Of a DNA stretch of 64,000 bases, positions 7,648 to 15,770 are shown piece by piece. The stretch is from contig CAUCQW010000001.1 in NCBI GenBank assembly GCA_958445065.1, positions 124,001-188,000 of the forward strand. The letters run 5' to 3'. The position numbers and the translations under genes were made by a program. The notes beneath the pieces are model-generated. The model made no database searches, had not been told where the DNA came from, and worked only from the letters and a program-made list of their open reading frames with translations. Position 1 is the first letter of the stretch. Each line of letters begins with the position of its first letter. This DNA comes from an uncultured Collinsella sp. (GTDB taxonomy: Bacteria; Actinomycetota; Coriobacteriia; Coriobacteriales; Coriobacteriaceae).

Positions 7648-8898
7648 ATGACCGATGTCGCCGCAACCCGCCCCTACGGCGTGCTGGGCCGCGTGCTGGG
7701 CCACAGCTACACCCCGACCATCTACAAGGAGCTCGCGGGGCTAGAGTATGTGCGTTTTGAGCGCGAGCCCGAGGACCTCCAGGCTTTTATGACGGGTGAC
7801 GAATGGGAGGGCACCAACGTGACCATCCCCTACAAGCGCGCCGTCATGGAATACCTGGACGAGCTGAGTCCACTCGCCGAGCGTATGGGAAACGTCAACA
7901 CCATCACGCGCCTGCCCGACGGCCGCCTGCGCGGCGACAACACCGACTACTTCGGCTTTCAGTGCCTGGTCGAGGAGCTGGGCGTTGAGGTCGCCGGCAA
8001 GAAGGCCCTCGTGCTCGGTGCCACCGGTGGCGCCGGCACCACTGCCAGCATGGTGCTCGGCGACCTGGGCGCCATTGTCGTGCCGGTCGGCCGCACGAGC
8101 GAGGTCAACTACGACAATATCTCGCAGCAGTCCGACGCTGCCCTGCTCGTCAACTGCACGCCCGCCGGCATGTTCCCCCACTGTCCCGATGCCCCCTGCA
8201 CGCTCGAGGGGCTCGATGCGCTCGAAGGCGTTATCGACATTGTCTACAACCCTGCACGCACGGGCCTGATGCTCGAGGCCGAGCGCCGCGGCATCCCCTG
8301 CATCGGCGGCCTGCTAATGCTCGTGGCCCAGGCGGCGCAAGCCGTTGAGCGCTACACCGGCCAGGTCACTCCGCGTGAGCGCATTCTGGACGTAACGGAG
8401 CGCCTGTCACGCCGCGAACAGAACATCGCGCTGATCGGTATGCCGGGCTCGGGCAAGACCCGCGTGGGCGAGCAGATTGCCCTGCTCACGGGGCGAGAGC
8501 ACATCGACCTGGACCGCGCCCTCGAGGAGCGCCTGGGCATGCCCTGCGCCGACCTTATCGTCGAGCGCGGCGAGGCGGCCTTCCGCGAGCAGGAGACGGC
8601 GGCGCTGGCCGGCATCTCCAAGCGCAGCGGCCTGGTGCTTTCCACCGGCGGCGGCGTGGTCACGCGCGACGAGAACTACCCGCTACTGCACCAGAACAGC
8701 CAGATCGTGATGCTCAACCGTAAGCTCGACGAACTCGCCCACAAGGGTCGCCCCATCACCGCCCGCGACGGTATCGACAAGCTGGCCGAACAGCGCATGC
8801 CGCGCTACCGCGCCTGGGCCGACTACATCATCGACTCACGCGACTGCGCCGCCAACACCGCCCAAGCCCTCCTCGACACCCTCCCACCCGCTCTCTAA
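7648..8898 (+). CDS. aroE-aroK: Fused shikimate dehydrogenase - shikimate kinase
   Basis: One 416-residue chain carries two pathway steps. Residues 1-~255 are AroE: GHSYTPTIYKEL (shikimate site), NVTIPYK (catalytic Lys), GDNTDYFGF and the NADP loop GATGGAGTTASM. Residues ~260-416 are AroK: P-loop GMPGSGKTR, DLDRALEERLG, STGGGVV and a C-terminal lid (HKGRPITARDG, RMPRYRAWADY). The N-terminal motif is slightly unlike the usual SLSP form. Dehydrogenase and kinase act consecutively (dehydroshikimate to shikimate to shikimate 3-phosphate), so the fusion could channel substrate (inference). The start is immediately after the pheA stop. Confidence 0.94.
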   Translation: MTDVAATRPYGVLGRVLGHSYTPTIYKELAGLEYVRFEREPEDLQAFMTGDEWEGTNVTIPYKRAVMEYLDELSPLAERMGNVNTITRLPDGRLRGDNTDYFGFQCLVEELGVEVAGKKALVLGATGGAGTTASMVLGDLGAIVVPVGRTSEVNYDNISQQSDAALLVNCTPAGMFPHCPDAPCTLEGLDALEGVIDIVYNPARTGLMLEAERRGIPCIGGLLMLVAQAAQAVERYTGQVTPRERILDVTERLSRREQNIALIGMPGSGKTRVGEQIALLTGREHIDLDRALEERLGMPCADLIVERGEAAFREQETAALAGISKRSGLVLSTGGGVVTRDENYPLLHQNSQIVMLNRKLDELAHKGRPITARDGIDKLAEQRMPRYRAWADYIIDSRDCAANTAQALLDTLPPAL

Positions 8899-8901
8899 TC
8901 A

Positions 8902-8941
8902 AAACCACCACAAAGGGGACAGGTAACTTTGTGGTGGTTTT
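8902..8941. repeat. Palindromic hairpin between aroE-aroK and aroQ
   Basis: A stem of about 15 bp, with outer arms AAAACCACCACAAAG and CTTTGTGGTGGTTTT, encloses GGGGACAGGTAA. The plus-strand arm ends in TTTT, so it could terminate or attenuate transcription before aroQ. The GGGAC loop text recalls the repeat at 6405-6480. Confidence 0.75.
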
Positions 8942-8962
8942 CCAATCGCAAAGGAAGCAACC

Positions 8963-9400
8963 ATGAAAGCACTCGTCATCAACGGCCCCAACCTCAACAT
9001 GCTCGGCATTCGCGAGCCGGGCATCTATGGCAGCGACAACTACGACCGTTTAGTGCAGATCTGCCAGGAAGCGGGCACTGCACAGGGCTTCGACGAGGTC
9101 GAGGTTTTCCAGTCCAACCACGAGGGCAACATCATCGACAAGATCCAGGAGGCCTACGGCAAGGTCGACGGCATCGTCATCAACCCGGCTGCCTACACGC
9201 ATACGAGCGTGGCGATCCTCGACGCCCTCAAGGCCGTCGCCATCCCTGCCGTCGAGGTCCACATCAGCGCCGTCGAGACGCGCGAGGACTTCCGCCAGGT
9301 GAGCTATGCACGCCTGGCCTGCTTCGCCACCATCACCGGCGAGGGCCTGAAAGGCTATGCGCATGCACTGGAGCTGCTGAAGGAGCATCTCGAAAAGTAG
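8963..9400 (+). CDS. aroQ: 3-dehydroquinate dehydratase, type II
   Basis: Dehydrates 3-dehydroquinate to 3-dehydroshikimate, the missing third step of the cluster. The 145-residue length fits the dodecameric type II family. Motifs: NGPNLNMLGIREPGIYG (with the active-site Tyr in IYG), QSNHEGNIIDKI, NPAAYTHTSVAILDAL and EVHISAVETREDFR (catalytic His region). A GGAAG sequence precedes the ATG. With this gene the window holds every step from erythrose 4-phosphate to chorismate. Confidence 0.95.
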   Translation: MKALVINGPNLNMLGIREPGIYGSDNYDRLVQICQEAGTAQGFDEVEVFQSNHEGNIIDKIQEAYGKVDGIVINPAAYTHTSVAILDALKAVAIPAVEVHISAVETREDFRQVSYARLACFATITGEGLKGYAHALELLKEHLEK

Positions 9401-9449
9401 CCTCGCGGATCAATTCATTAACACCGATTCACGCGAACAAAACTCCAGC

Positions 9450-9487
9450 GCCGGAAGCAGCGACCTCGCTGCTTCCGGCATTTTATT
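9450..9487 (+). terminator. Terminator of the aromatic cluster
   Basis: A 13-bp perfect stem (GCCGGAAGCAGCG / CGCTGCTTCCGGC) with a 4-nt loop, followed by ATTTTATT. Confidence 0.9.
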
Positions 9488-9494
9488 ACTGGCA

Positions 9495-9500
9495 TATAAT
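9495..9500 (+). promoter_or_regulatory. -10 element (TATAAT) for the first DUF4869/ATPase cassette
   Basis: An exact TATAAT lies 32 nt before the DUF4869 start, directly after the aromatic-cluster terminator. No good -35 is seen. It indicates that the cassette is transcribed independently. Confidence 0.5.
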
Positions 9501-9531
9501 CGTTGCAGTCACACTACGTCTGGAGACCCAC

Positions 9532-9981
9532 ATGCTGAGCATTCACCTGGGGGATTACCCCGGTTCCATCTACGATACCGAAACCTATTTTAGGAACTCA
9601 TACTTGGACTCATGGTTCGAAGACCCTATGGCCGCACAGATTATTAAAAGCGTGGACGGATCAGAGCTCATCGGTCCCCACAACATCGTAAGCAAGCAGC
9701 TGGGCTCAATCACTCCACTCGAACTGTCCGGCGGCGTTAAGACGCTGCTGCTGATGCGCAATCTCCCAAATATGGTGTTCAACGCATCCACCTGCGGAGA
9801 CAACTGTGCCCGCTGGCTACTCAAGATCGGCAAAGAGCAGGATGTGCTGGTGACCTTATACCACATCATGAAATTCCCCTGGAAGAGCTTTGAGATTCGC
9901 ATCAATAACGATGGCCGCATCGTTAGAAACATGCAGGAGTTTGTCGGCGCCACGAATGACTTTTTGGATGTTGATGAGTAA
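9532..9981 (+). CDS. DUF4869 family protein (cassette copy 1)
   Basis: A 149-residue soluble protein without a signal peptide. I recognise it as DUF4869, a family of unknown function found in gut Firmicutes and Actinobacteria. The most constant stretches, shared with the second copy at 17936-18373, are GD.P..IY.T.TYF.NSY, LSGGVKTLLLMR and FNASTCGDNCARW. The last has two Cys in a CGDNC arrangement, which might bind a metal or be redox-active (inference). GGAG lies 7 nt before the ATG. Its stop overlaps the start of the ATPase gene by one base (TAATG), so the two are translationally coupled and probably work together. No function is assigned. Confidence 0.8.
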   Translation: MLSIHLGDYPGSIYDTETYFRNSYLDSWFEDPMAAQIIKSVDGSELIGPHNIVSKQLGSITPLELSGGVKTLLLMRNLPNMVFNASTCGDNCARWLLKIGKEQDVLVTLYHIMKFPWKSFEIRINNDGRIVRNMQEFVGATNDFLDVDE

Positions 9982-10982
9982 TGAAGGGAACGCACACCGT
10001 TGTCGTAGAGCGTGCAAAGGTCAAATACACACTCACGTTTAAGCGCAATATTTCCTTCATCCGCGGCAACAGCGGCACGGGCAAAACGACACTCATCTCG
10101 ATGATTCGCGACTACAACGATCGTGGACCGGAGAGCGGCGTCACGCTCAGTTGTGACGTTCCCTGTGAAACGCTATCTGGCAGGCGTTGGGAACGCGAGC
10201 TTTCGATTATCGAGGACTCAATAATCTTTTTAGATGAGGGTAACGAATTTATCTACTCAAAAGACTTCGCAAAAGCCGTTAACGGGTCGTCCAACTATTT
10301 TGTCCTGATATCTCGCCGAGACGCCAGCGAACTCCCCTACAGTGTCGACGAAATCCTAAAGCTGGTAAACACCACGAGTAAAACAATCAATGGCCGAAAG
10401 AGCGATAAACGCTTCTACTCTATAACAAAACCGATATACAGCCACACGGCAAACATGCTTTACCAGGATCTAAATGTTGGATTCGAGGTACCCGACGCCG
10501 TAGTTGTCGAGGATAGCAAATCTGGCTATCAATTCTACAACGCTCTTTGCAACCGACTCGGGATCCCCTGCTATACCGCCACCGGCGTTGCGAATCTAAA
10601 ACGTACGATTCACGAATGCCCCGAGCAAAACGTTCTTGCCATAGGAGACGGCGCAGCGTTTGGTCCCTACATCGAAAAGGTGCTCGGACAGCGCGTTTAC
10701 AAGAACGTTCGCTTGTTCCTCCCGGAATCGTTCGAGTGGACACTTCTGCAATCTGGTCTCATTCCCAGTAACGATATCTCAAAGATCCTCGAGGACCCCT
10801 CGAGCTTCATCGAAAGCCGCGACTACCTAAGTTGGGAGCGATTCTTCACCGACATATTGATCAAGTACTCGGCAGGCACTCGCTACGCCTACAGAAAGGC
10901 AAAGCTCAATGAGCAGTACCTGAGGCCGCAGGCGATGAATGCAGTTGCAAACGTCTTGCCCGAGTGCCTGAAGGCAGACTAG
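9981..10982 (+). CDS. P-loop ATPase with TOPRIM-like C-terminal region (cassette copy 1)
   Basis: A 333-residue protein. The N-terminal half has a clear Walker A (RGNSGTGKTTL, about residues 28-38) and a Walker B-like hydrophobic strand ending in DE (IIFLDEG, about residue 83), followed by NYFVLISRRD. The second half has the pattern VVVEDSKSGYQFY, then VLAIGDGAAFG and LFLPESFEWTLLQSG. An acidic residue after a strand, then a D-containing strand, resembles a TOPRIM fold as in OLD-type nucleases, but that is my inference and the canonical DxD is not plain. All these motifs recur in the diverged copy at 16952-17926. It is coupled to the upstream DUF4869 gene. Defence, nucleic-acid processing or signalling are all possible. 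Confidence 0.75.
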   Translation: MKGTHTVVVERAKVKYTLTFKRNISFIRGNSGTGKTTLISMIRDYNDRGPESGVTLSCDVPCETLSGRRWERELSIIEDSIIFLDEGNEFIYSKDFAKAVNGSSNYFVLISRRDASELPYSVDEILKLVNTTSKTINGRKSDKRFYSITKPIYSHTANMLYQDLNVGFEVPDAVVVEDSKSGYQFYNALCNRLGIPCYTATGVANLKRTIHECPEQNVLAIGDGAAFGPYIEKVLGQRVYKNVRLFLPESFEWTLLQSGLIPSNDISKILEDPSSFIESRDYLSWERFFTDILIKYSAGTRYAYRKAKLNEQYLRPQAMNAVANVLPECLKAD

Positions 10983-10987
10983 ATACA

Positions 10988-11023
10988 GCGGGGAGGGCCA
11001 AGTTGGTCCTCCCCGCTTTTGTT
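10988..11023 (+). terminator. Terminator after cassette copy 1
   Basis: Stem GCGGGGAGG / CCTCCCCGC around an 11-nt loop, followed by TTTTGTT, beginning 5 nt after the ATPase stop. Confidence 0.85.
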
Positions 11024-11250
11024 ACGCCTTCTTGATCACGTACGCCAATCCAATATCGCAGGCACAGCGTACGATTGACGCGAAGAACCACGATGCTGGC
11101 AGCGTCATAAGCAGAGGCTTGCTCACGCTCGGCTCCAGCCCCCTTTGGCGCGCCGTATAACCAATCCACATCAGCAGCACAACAGCAGTTCACGCCACGG
11201 CTTCGGCCTAAACGTATACCCGGCAAGAATAAAGAACACCGGCATGTGAA
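11022..11250 (-). pseudogene. Remnant of an acyltransferase-3 family membrane protein
   Basis: The minus strand encodes HMPVFFILAGYTFRPKPW in one stretch, the typical first-helix signature of acyltransferase-3 (O-acetyltransferase) proteins, followed soon by stops. Nearer the 3' side it has ASWFFASIVRCACDIG and a tail ending in VIKKA and a stop, resembling a C-terminal end. The middle (about 300 residues in an intact gene) is missing and the fragments are not in one frame. This is an internally deleted, dead gene lying between cassette copy 1 and a tRNA. Confidence 0.5.
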
Positions 11251-11280
11251 AAAGCCCAGACCACCAAGCGGTCTGGGCTT
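11249..11280 (-). terminator. Terminator after tRNA-Arg(UCU)
   Basis: On the minus strand AAGCCCAGACC pairs with GGTCTGGGCTT across a short loop and is followed by TTT. Confidence 0.8.
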
Positions 11281-11289
11281 AATAAACGA

Positions 11290-11366
11290 TGGTGCTCCAT
11301 GGCGGATTCGAACCGTCGACCTTGGGATTAGAAGTCCCCTGCTCTATCCAACTGAGCTAATGGAGC
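11290..11366 (-). tRNA. tRNA-Arg (anticodon UCU)
   Basis: A 77-nt cloverleaf on the minus strand: acceptor GCTCCAT / ATGGAGC with encoded CCA, D-arm TAGCTCAGTTGG, anticodon loop CTTCTAA (anticodon TCT), T-loop GGTTCGAATCC. It decodes AGA. It sits next to the acyltransferase remnant and the DUF4869 cassette. Confidence 0.95.
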
Positions 11367-11420
11367 AAATAACCACACGCCCAAGCAAGCGCAAGCCTGT
11401 CGGGCGCAAGTAATTATAAC

Positions 11421-12188
11421 CTAGTTGAACTGCTCGCGATACGCCTTGCAGACCTCATCGACCGGGCCGTCCATGCGAAGGTCACCCTTCTCAATCCAAA
11501 CGGCACGCTGGCAGATGCGCTCAACCTGCTCCATGGAGTGCGAAACGAACAGAACCGTCACGTCACCGCTCTGGATAAAGTGCTGAATGCGAGCCTCACA
11601 CTTCTGCTGGAAGAACACATCACCGACGGACAGCGTCTCGTCAACGATAAGAATATCGGGCTCGGTAATCGTCGCGATTGCAAAGGCGATACGCGCCACC
11701 ATGCCCGAGGAGAAGTTCTTAAGCGGCATATCGACAAAGTTCTGAAGCTCAGCGAACTCAATAATGCCGTCAAAGTTGGCGTCGATGAACTCCTTGGTAT
11801 AGCCGAGCAGGGCGCCGTTCAGATAGATGTTCTCGCGGGCGGTCAACTCGGGGTCAAAACCGGCACCAAGCTCAATCAGCGGCGCAATGTTACCGTGCAC
11901 CTTAACACTGCCCTCGCTAGGCTCAAGCACACCGGCGATAATCTTGAGCATCGTAGACTTACCGGAACCATTGGTGCCAACCAGACCGACAACTTCGCCG
12001 CGATGAATATCGAACGAGATGTGCTTAAGCGCTCTAAACTCCTCAAAGAACAGCTCGTGCTTGGCAAGCTTGATGAAGTACTCCTTGAGGTTGGTCAGCG
12101 ACTCGGACGCCATGTTAAAGATCATGGTGACGTCGTCGACCTCGACAGCCAGAGGCTGCTCGCTGTAATCAACAACAGATTCAGTCAT
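11421..12188 (-). CDS. wzt: ABC transporter ATPase for polysaccharide/teichoic acid export (Wzt/TagH-like)
   Basis: 255-residue ATPase that would energise export of a lipid-linked surface glycan with the adjacent permease. Visible: an N-terminal lead typical of Wzt/TagH, Walker A GTNGSGKST (near residue 80), the family-type signature NFSSGMVARIAFA, Walker B DILIVDETLSVGD and the H-loop FVSHSMEQV. It ends shortly after the core, so it lacks the C-terminal carbohydrate-binding domain of E. coli O9a-type Wzt. That makes it closer to TagH-like or generic exporters that do not read the glycan end. I chose ATG 12188, with AAGGAG 7 nt upstream. The permease gene ends 12 nt upstream. Confidence 0.9.
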   Translation of the reverse strand: MTESVVDYSEQPLAVEVDDVTMIFNMASESLTNLKEYFIKLAKHELFFEEFRALKHISFDIHRGEVVGLVGTNGSGKSTMLKIIAGVLEPSEGSVKVHGNIAPLIELGAGFDPELTARENIYLNGALLGYTKEFIDANFDGIIEFAELQNFVDMPLKNFSSGMVARIAFAIATITEPDILIVDETLSVGDVFFQQKCEARIQHFIQSGDVTVLFVSHSMEQVERICQRAVWIEKGDLRMDGPVDEVCKAYREQFN

Positions 12189-12199
12189 CACAGCACTCC

Positions 12200-13045
12200 T
12201 TAGATGTAGAGGATGAACTTGCGCTCGGACTTATGGAACACGGTATAGCCAATAATAAGCGCAAGAACCGCCCAGGCAACGCACATACCAAACGTCATAA
12301 GCGAGGGCGTAGTCTGGAACAGGAAGATATCGCGCATAAACTGCAGGTAGTTGAACATGGGGTTCGCATACATCAAGATACGTACGAGATGCGGCATTTG
12401 CGCAATATAGTCAGTCGTCCAGAAGATGGGCGTAATGTAAGTCCACGCCGTAATGACGACGCTCCACAGATGCATAACGTCGCGGAAGAAGACCGTAAGG
12501 GCAGAGAGCATCATGCCCAGGCCCATGCAGAAGCACATAAGCAGCAGCAGGCAAACCGGCAGCAGAATCAGGTGCCAAGAAGGCATAACGCGGAACCACA
12601 GCATGACGATGGCGACGGCGACCAGCGAGAAGGCAAAGTTGACCAGCGAGAAGAGCACCTTCTGCACCGGGAAGACCCAGCGGTGCACCTTAACCTTCTT
12701 GAGCAGAGGGGCAGCGCCCACGATCGACGTCAGGGCCTGGTTCGTAGACTCGGACATGACGGCAAAGGTAATGCTACCCACGATCAAGTACAGCGGGTAC
12801 ATCTCGGGCGTCATTGAGCCATTGCGACCCTGGCCAAAAATCGTCGAGAACACGATGGCCATGACGATCATCATCAGCAGCGGGTTGAGCACCGACCATG
12901 CGACGCCCAGAACGCTACGGCGATACTTGATCTTAAAATCCTTGGTAACCAGCTGACGAAGGATAAACGCGTCCTTCTCAAATTCGTTCTTAGCAAACGT
13001 CGCAGGCAGACTGCGAGTTTCTTGTTGCTTTGTCTGATCCGACAC
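12200..13045 (-). CDS. wzm: ABC-2 type permease for polysaccharide export (Wzm/TagG-like)
   Basis: 281-residue membrane subunit of the exporter, with about six hydrophobic helices. An N-terminal cytosolic region (LVTKDFKIKYRRSVLG) is followed by helix 1 (VLNPLLMMIVMAIVFS), and APLLKKVKVHRWVFP lies between early helices. This is the usual layout of the Wzm/TagG/ABC2 family. I chose the GTG at 13045 with AAAGGAG 8 nt upstream; a longer frame to 13108 has no good start. It is the first gene of a two-gene minus-strand operon with wzt, divergent from the glycosyltransferase at 13206. Confidence 0.9.
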   Translation of the reverse strand: MSDQTKQQETRSLPATFAKNEFEKDAFILRQLVTKDFKIKYRRSVLGVAWSVLNPLLMMIVMAIVFSTIFGQGRNGSMTPEMYPLYLIVGSITFAVMSESTNQALTSIVGAAPLLKKVKVHRWVFPVQKVLFSLVNFAFSLVAVAIVMLWFRVMPSWHLILLPVCLLLLMCFCMGLGMMLSALTVFFRDVMHLWSVVITAWTYITPIFWTTDYIAQMPHLVRILMYANPMFNYLQFMRDIFLFQTTPSLMTFGMCVAWAVLALIIGYTVFHKSERKFILYI

Positions 13046-13205
13046 GGATGCAACTCCTTTACTCGTAATCGTTGACAAACGAACAGTATAGACCCGACGG
13101 CCATGCAAACGATTCGCGCAACAAAACTGGAGAACTAACCCACATCTTAGGATGCCAAGCCCAAACGGCTATACTTTCAAGGATTGAACGTATAAGGAGC
13201 ATTGA

Positions 13206-14177
13206 GTGAATTCTGAATCCATCGCCGTCATCATCCCTTGCTACAACGAAGCGCTCACGATCGGCAAAGTCATCGACGACTTTCACCGCGAGCTTCCGCA
13301 GGCGACAGTCTATGTCTATGACAACAACTCGTCAGACGATACCTCACGCATTGCCACCGAGCACGGCGCCACAGTCCGCTTTGAGCCCCGTCAGGGAAAG
13401 GGCAACGTGTGCCGCCAGATGTTTCGCGATATCGACGCCGATTGCTACCTGATGGTCGACGGAGACGACACCTACCCCGCCGAGGCGGCCAAGGCCCTCT
13501 GCGAGCCCATCCTTAACGGCACGGCCGACATGACCGTAGGCGATCGCCTTTCCAACGGCACCTACGCCGAGGAGAACAAGCGTGCCTTCCACGGCTTTGG
13601 CAATAATCTGGTCCGCGCCATGATCAAGTGGATCTATGGCTACAGCTTCGATGACGTCATGACAGGCTACCGCGCCATGAGCCGCCCGTTCGTCAAAACC
13701 TTCCCTGTGCTTTCCGAGGGCTTCCAGATCGAAACCGAGCTCTCGATCCACGCCGTCGACCACCGCTGGCGCATCAAAGACGTGCCCATCGAGTACCGCG
13801 ACCGTCCGGAAGGCTCCGAGTCCAAGCTCAATACCGTGAGCGACGGCATTAAAGTCGTTGCGATGATCGGCACGCTGTTCAAGGACTACCGCCCGCTGAA
13901 GTTCTTCAGCCTCGTCGCGCTTCTATTCGCGATTATCGGCCTGGTTTTGGGCATTCCTATCTTTGTTGAGTACTTTCAGACCGGCCTGGTCCCGCGTTTC
14001 CCCACTGCCATGCTTGCTGCATCGTTTATGTTCCTCTGTGGTCTGAGCCTTGCAACCGGATTCATCCTGGATTCTGTGGCAAAGGTCGAAAAAAAGCAGT
14101 GGGAGGTCAACGTGTACAGCAAATACGCCTACGATGACCAGCCCGGCAAGTCCGCCACCGAGACAAGCGAGAGGTAG
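13206..14177 (+). CDS. Polyprenyl-phosphate glycosyltransferase (GT2, DPM1-like) with C-terminal membrane helices
   Basis: 323 residues. The N-terminal GT-A domain has VIIPCYNEALTIGKVI, YDNNSSDD, a metal-binding VDGDDTYP and the DPM1-family stretch DVMTGYRAMSRPFVK. Two strong hydrophobic helices near residues 235-290 anchor it. Such enzymes move a sugar from a nucleotide donor to undecaprenyl phosphate, making a lipid-linked donor for glycan or glycolipid modification; the sugar cannot be told. GTG start with AAGGAG 6 nt upstream. It is followed by a bidirectional terminator and is transcribed divergently from wzm. Confidence 0.85.
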   Translation: MNSESIAVIIPCYNEALTIGKVIDDFHRELPQATVYVYDNNSSDDTSRIATEHGATVRFEPRQGKGNVCRQMFRDIDADCYLMVDGDDTYPAEAAKALCEPILNGTADMTVGDRLSNGTYAEENKRAFHGFGNNLVRAMIKWIYGYSFDDVMTGYRAMSRPFVKTFPVLSEGFQIETELSIHAVDHRWRIKDVPIEYRDRPEGSESKLNTVSDGIKVVAMIGTLFKDYRPLKFFSLVALLFAIIGLVLGIPIFVEYFQTGLVPRFPTAMLAASFMFLCGLSLATGFILDSVAKVEKKQWEVNVYSKYAYDDQPGKSATETSER

Positions 14178-14227
14178 ATCTTCCGCAGAATACTATTGGC
14201 ACCACTGCGCAGATAGCCACCAACAAG

Positions 14228-14258
14228 AAAAGCCACCGTTAACAAGCGGCGGCTTTTG
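14228..14258. terminator. Bidirectional terminator between the GT2 gene and rmlC-rmlD
   Basis: AAAAGCCACCG and CGGCGGCTTTT form a stem with A- and T-tracts on either side. It lies between two convergent genes. Confidence 0.8.
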
Positions 14259-14279
14259 CTCTCGAAAAGTTAATAGCGG

Positions 14280-15734
14280 CTAGAGCGTCTTGAGGTACTC
14301 CCCCAGCTCTTCCTCCCAGTCGGGCATGTGGAAGCCGACCGACTCGAGCCTGGACAGGTCGAGCGCGGAGTGGACCGGGCGCGGGGCGACGGGGCCCGCG
14401 GCGGTGGAGTAGTAGTCGGCGGTCGATACCGGCACGACCTTGTCCCCGTTGCCGTTGACGGCATCGAAGACGGCGCGGGCGATGTCGGCCCAGCTCTTGA
14501 CGGCGCCGGAGCCGGTGCAGTCGTAGGTGCCGTAGGGGGCCTTCACATCAAGCACGTGGAAGATGGCCTCGGCCATGTCGCGCGTGAAGGTCAGGCGGCC
14601 CAGCTGGTCGTCGACCACGGTGACCTGCGCGAGCCCGTCCTCCGGGTCGGCGACGCGGTCGGAGAGCCCCTTCATGGTCTTGACGAAGTTGTGGCCCTCG
14701 CCGATGACCCAGGAGCTGCGCATGATGTAGTGGCGCGGGCACCCGGCCACGGCGATGTCGCCGGCGGCCTTGGTCTGGCCGTAGACGGACAGCGGGCTGA
14801 GGGGCTCGTCCTCGGTATGGACCTCGGCCGTGCCGTCGAAGACGTAGTCGCTGGACACGTGGACCAAGGTGATGCCGTGCCCGGCACAGGTGCGGGCGAG
14901 CAGGGCCGGCCCGGTGGCGTTGGCCTTCCAGGCGGTCGCGCGGCCCTCGGCGGTCTCCGCCCTGTCCACGGCGGTGTAGGCGCCGCAGTTGATCACGGTG
15001 CCGTAGAGCGACCAGTCGTGCTGTGCGTAGGCGTCCGGGTCGGACATGTCGAAGGTGTCGATGTCGCAGAAGTCGAAGTCCTTGGCGACGCCGCGCTCCT
15101 CCGCCAGCCTGCGCACAGCATGGCCCAGCTGGCCGTTGCAGCCGGTGACGAGCGTCCTCTTGGGCGCCATTGGGACGACGTCCCTGAGCATCGGGTGGTT
15201 GAGGTCGGCCTCGGAGACGGTGGCCTCATCGAGCGGGATCGGCCACTCGATGGCGAGCTCGGGGTCGGCGAGGTTCACGAAGGTGTAGGTCCTCTTCAGC
15301 TCCAGCGACCAGTGGGCGTCCACCAGGTAGGTGTAGGCGGTGCCGTCCTCCAGGGCCTGGAAGGAGTTGCCCACGCCGCGCGGGACGTAGATGGCCTTGG
15401 ACGGGTCGAGCGTGCAGGTGAACACCTTCCCGTAGGTCTCGCTGCCCTCGCGCAGGTCCACCCAGGCGCCGAAGACGCTGCCGCGCGCCACGGAGATGAA
15501 CTTGTCCCAGGGCTCGGCGTGGATGCCGCGGGTGACGCCGCGGCTGTCGTTGTAGGAGATGTTGTTCTGGACGACCCTGAGGTCCGGGATGCCCAGGGCG
15601 GTCATCTTGGCGCGCTGCCAGTTCTCCTTGAACCAGCCGCGCGAGTCGCCGTGGACGGCGAGGTCGACGACCTTGAGGCCCTCGATGCCGGTCTCGGCGA
15701 CGGAGAGGTCCTTCTCGAATGCGATGTCTGCCAT
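14280..15734 (-). CDS. rmlC-rmlD: Fused dTDP-4-dehydrorhamnose 3,5-epimerase / dTDP-4-dehydrorhamnose reductase
   Basis: 484 residues with the last two steps of dTDP-L-rhamnose synthesis. Residues 1-~195 form the RmlC cupin: GVTRGIHAEPWDK (catalytic His in RGIH), GAWVDLREGSETYGK, VPRGVGNSFQ. From ~200 it is RmlD: TGCNGQLGHAV (NADPH loop), INCGAYTAVDRAE, SSDYVFDG and the catalytic YGQTK. RmlC-RmlD fusions are known in actinobacteria. I chose ATG 15734, with AGGAG about 11 nt upstream; the frame continues much further upstream but there it only shadows rmlB. rmlB is the next gene upstream, separated by a GC-rich hairpin. Confidence 0.93.
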   Translation of the reverse strand: MADIAFEKDLSVAETGIEGLKVVDLAVHGDSRGWFKENWQRAKMTALGIPDLRVVQNNISYNDSRGVTRGIHAEPWDKFISVARGSVFGAWVDLREGSETYGKVFTCTLDPSKAIYVPRGVGNSFQALEDGTAYTYLVDAHWSLELKRTYTFVNLADPELAIEWPIPLDEATVSEADLNHPMLRDVVPMAPKRTLVTGCNGQLGHAVRRLAEERGVAKDFDFCDIDTFDMSDPDAYAQHDWSLYGTVINCGAYTAVDRAETAEGRATAWKANATGPALLARTCAGHGITLVHVSSDYVFDGTAEVHTEDEPLSPLSVYGQTKAAGDIAVAGCPRHYIMRSSWVIGEGHNFVKTMKGLSDRVADPEDGLAQVTVVDDQLGRLTFTRDMAEAIFHVLDVKAPYGTYDCTGSGAVKSWADIARAVFDAVNGNGDKVVPVSTADYYSTAAGPVAPRPVHSALDLSRLESVGFHMPDWEEELGEYLKTL

Positions 15735-15770
15735 GTGGGAAAAGCTCCTATCGAAGAGGTTGTATAACCG

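Noticed and set aside
14328..15767. 479-residue plus-strand open frame
   Set aside because: Shadow of rmlC-rmlD, whose motifs are clear on the other strand.
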